Shown here piece after piece: positions 5,782-5,995 of a stretch of DNA of 5,995 nt; the stretch's first letter is position 1, and each line of letters starts with the position of its first letter. This DNA is from Candidatus Aerophobota bacterium (GTDB lineage Bacteria > Aerophobota > Aerophobia > Aerophobales > B47-G16), in assembly GCA_003648815.1 (NCBI GenBank), contig QMPZ01000101.1, positions 1-5,995 on the forward strand, in the 5' to 3' direction. The notes beneath the pieces were generated by a model, which was not told the DNA's origin, searched no databases, and saw only the letters and a list, made by a program, of their open reading frames with translations. Position numbers and translations under genes: made by a program.

Positions 5782-5793
5782 AAAGTTTATTGG

Positions 5794-5995
5794 TTATTTC
5801 TTGAAGAACCACTGCTCTGCAGCCTCTCCCACGACGATTGAGTAATACTTTTTCTTTTCAGCTATGGAGATGTTTCCCAACCTCTTTGAGTAAACAAAGG
5901 GGGTGGGAGTCTGAGCTACGGTACCTATGACCCATAGGTTTTCAGCCTGAAGGCGGAAAAGCTCCTTGCCAGCTTTTATCCTCTCCTCCTCAGAA
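5794..5995 (-). CDS. ABC transporter solute-binding protein, family 5 (C-terminal fragment)
   Basis: The last 66 codons of a gene that enters from the right edge and stops with TAA at 5794. The visible residues include FRLQAENLWVIGTVAQTPTP and end in EQWFFKK. The pattern 'LQAENLWVIGTV...P.P.VYSKRLGNI' resembles the C-terminal lobe of SBP_bac_5 proteins (OppA/DppA type), which bind oligopeptides or, in many free-living bacteria, oligosaccharides outside the cytoplasmic membrane. Two OppB/OppC-type permeases follow directly on the same strand, which fits the usual binding-protein-then-permeases order. The ligand cannot be read from this fragment; the fucosidase and mutarotase downstream suggest a deoxyhexose-containing glycan (inference). 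A strong hairpin begins 12 bases after the stop. Confidence 0.8.
   Translation of the reverse strand, partial: SEEERIKAGKELFRLQAENLWVIGTVAQTPTPFVYSKRLGNISIAEKKKYYSIVVGEAAEQWFFKK

Overview
The window is a single bacterial gene cluster, with every supported gene on the minus strand, so transcription runs from high to low coordinates. Nearly every start has a strong AGGAGG-type Shine-Dalgarno sequence, gaps are short, and no convincing terminator is visible, so most of the window probably forms one operon. The lineage cannot be named from this sequence. Moderate base composition, Lys/Glu-rich cytoplasmic proteins and uroporphyrinogen-decarboxylase-like (URO-D-like) proteins in a sugar locus would suit an uncultured, probably anaerobic, saccharolytic bacterium; that is inference only.

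Layout in transcription order: (1) 5995-5794, C-terminus of a family-5 (oligopeptide/oligosaccharide type) ABC solute-binding protein; (2) 5781-5750, a strong intercistronic hairpin; (3) 5732-4740, OppB/DppB-type permease, whose start should be 5732 rather than the GTG at 5777; (4) 4736-3621, OppC/DppC-type permease with a long extracytoplasmic insertion; (5) 3558-3264, a broken URO-D-like gene; (6) 3226-2903, RhaM-family L-rhamnose/L-fucose mutarotase; (7) 2882-2580, a second broken URO-D-like gene with an in-frame TAG; (8) 2578-1538, an intact URO-D-like gene; (9) 1478-231, GH29 alpha-L-fucosidase without a signal peptide; (10) 230-18, a leader with a possible promoter; (11) 17 to the window edge, the first codons of another gene with a perfect Shine-Dalgarno sequence.

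Taken together, the locus looks like a deoxy-sugar scavenging module. An Opp-type importer would bring in a small fucosylated (or rhamnosylated) glycan, the cytoplasmic GH29 enzyme would release L-fucose, and the mutarotase would interconvert its anomers for downstream catabolism. The role of the URO-D-like protein is unknown. The least obvious content lies in two stretches with no intact gene (3227-3620 and 2579-2902): both hold decayed copies of URO-D-like genes, so at least three different members of this family once sat in this one operon.
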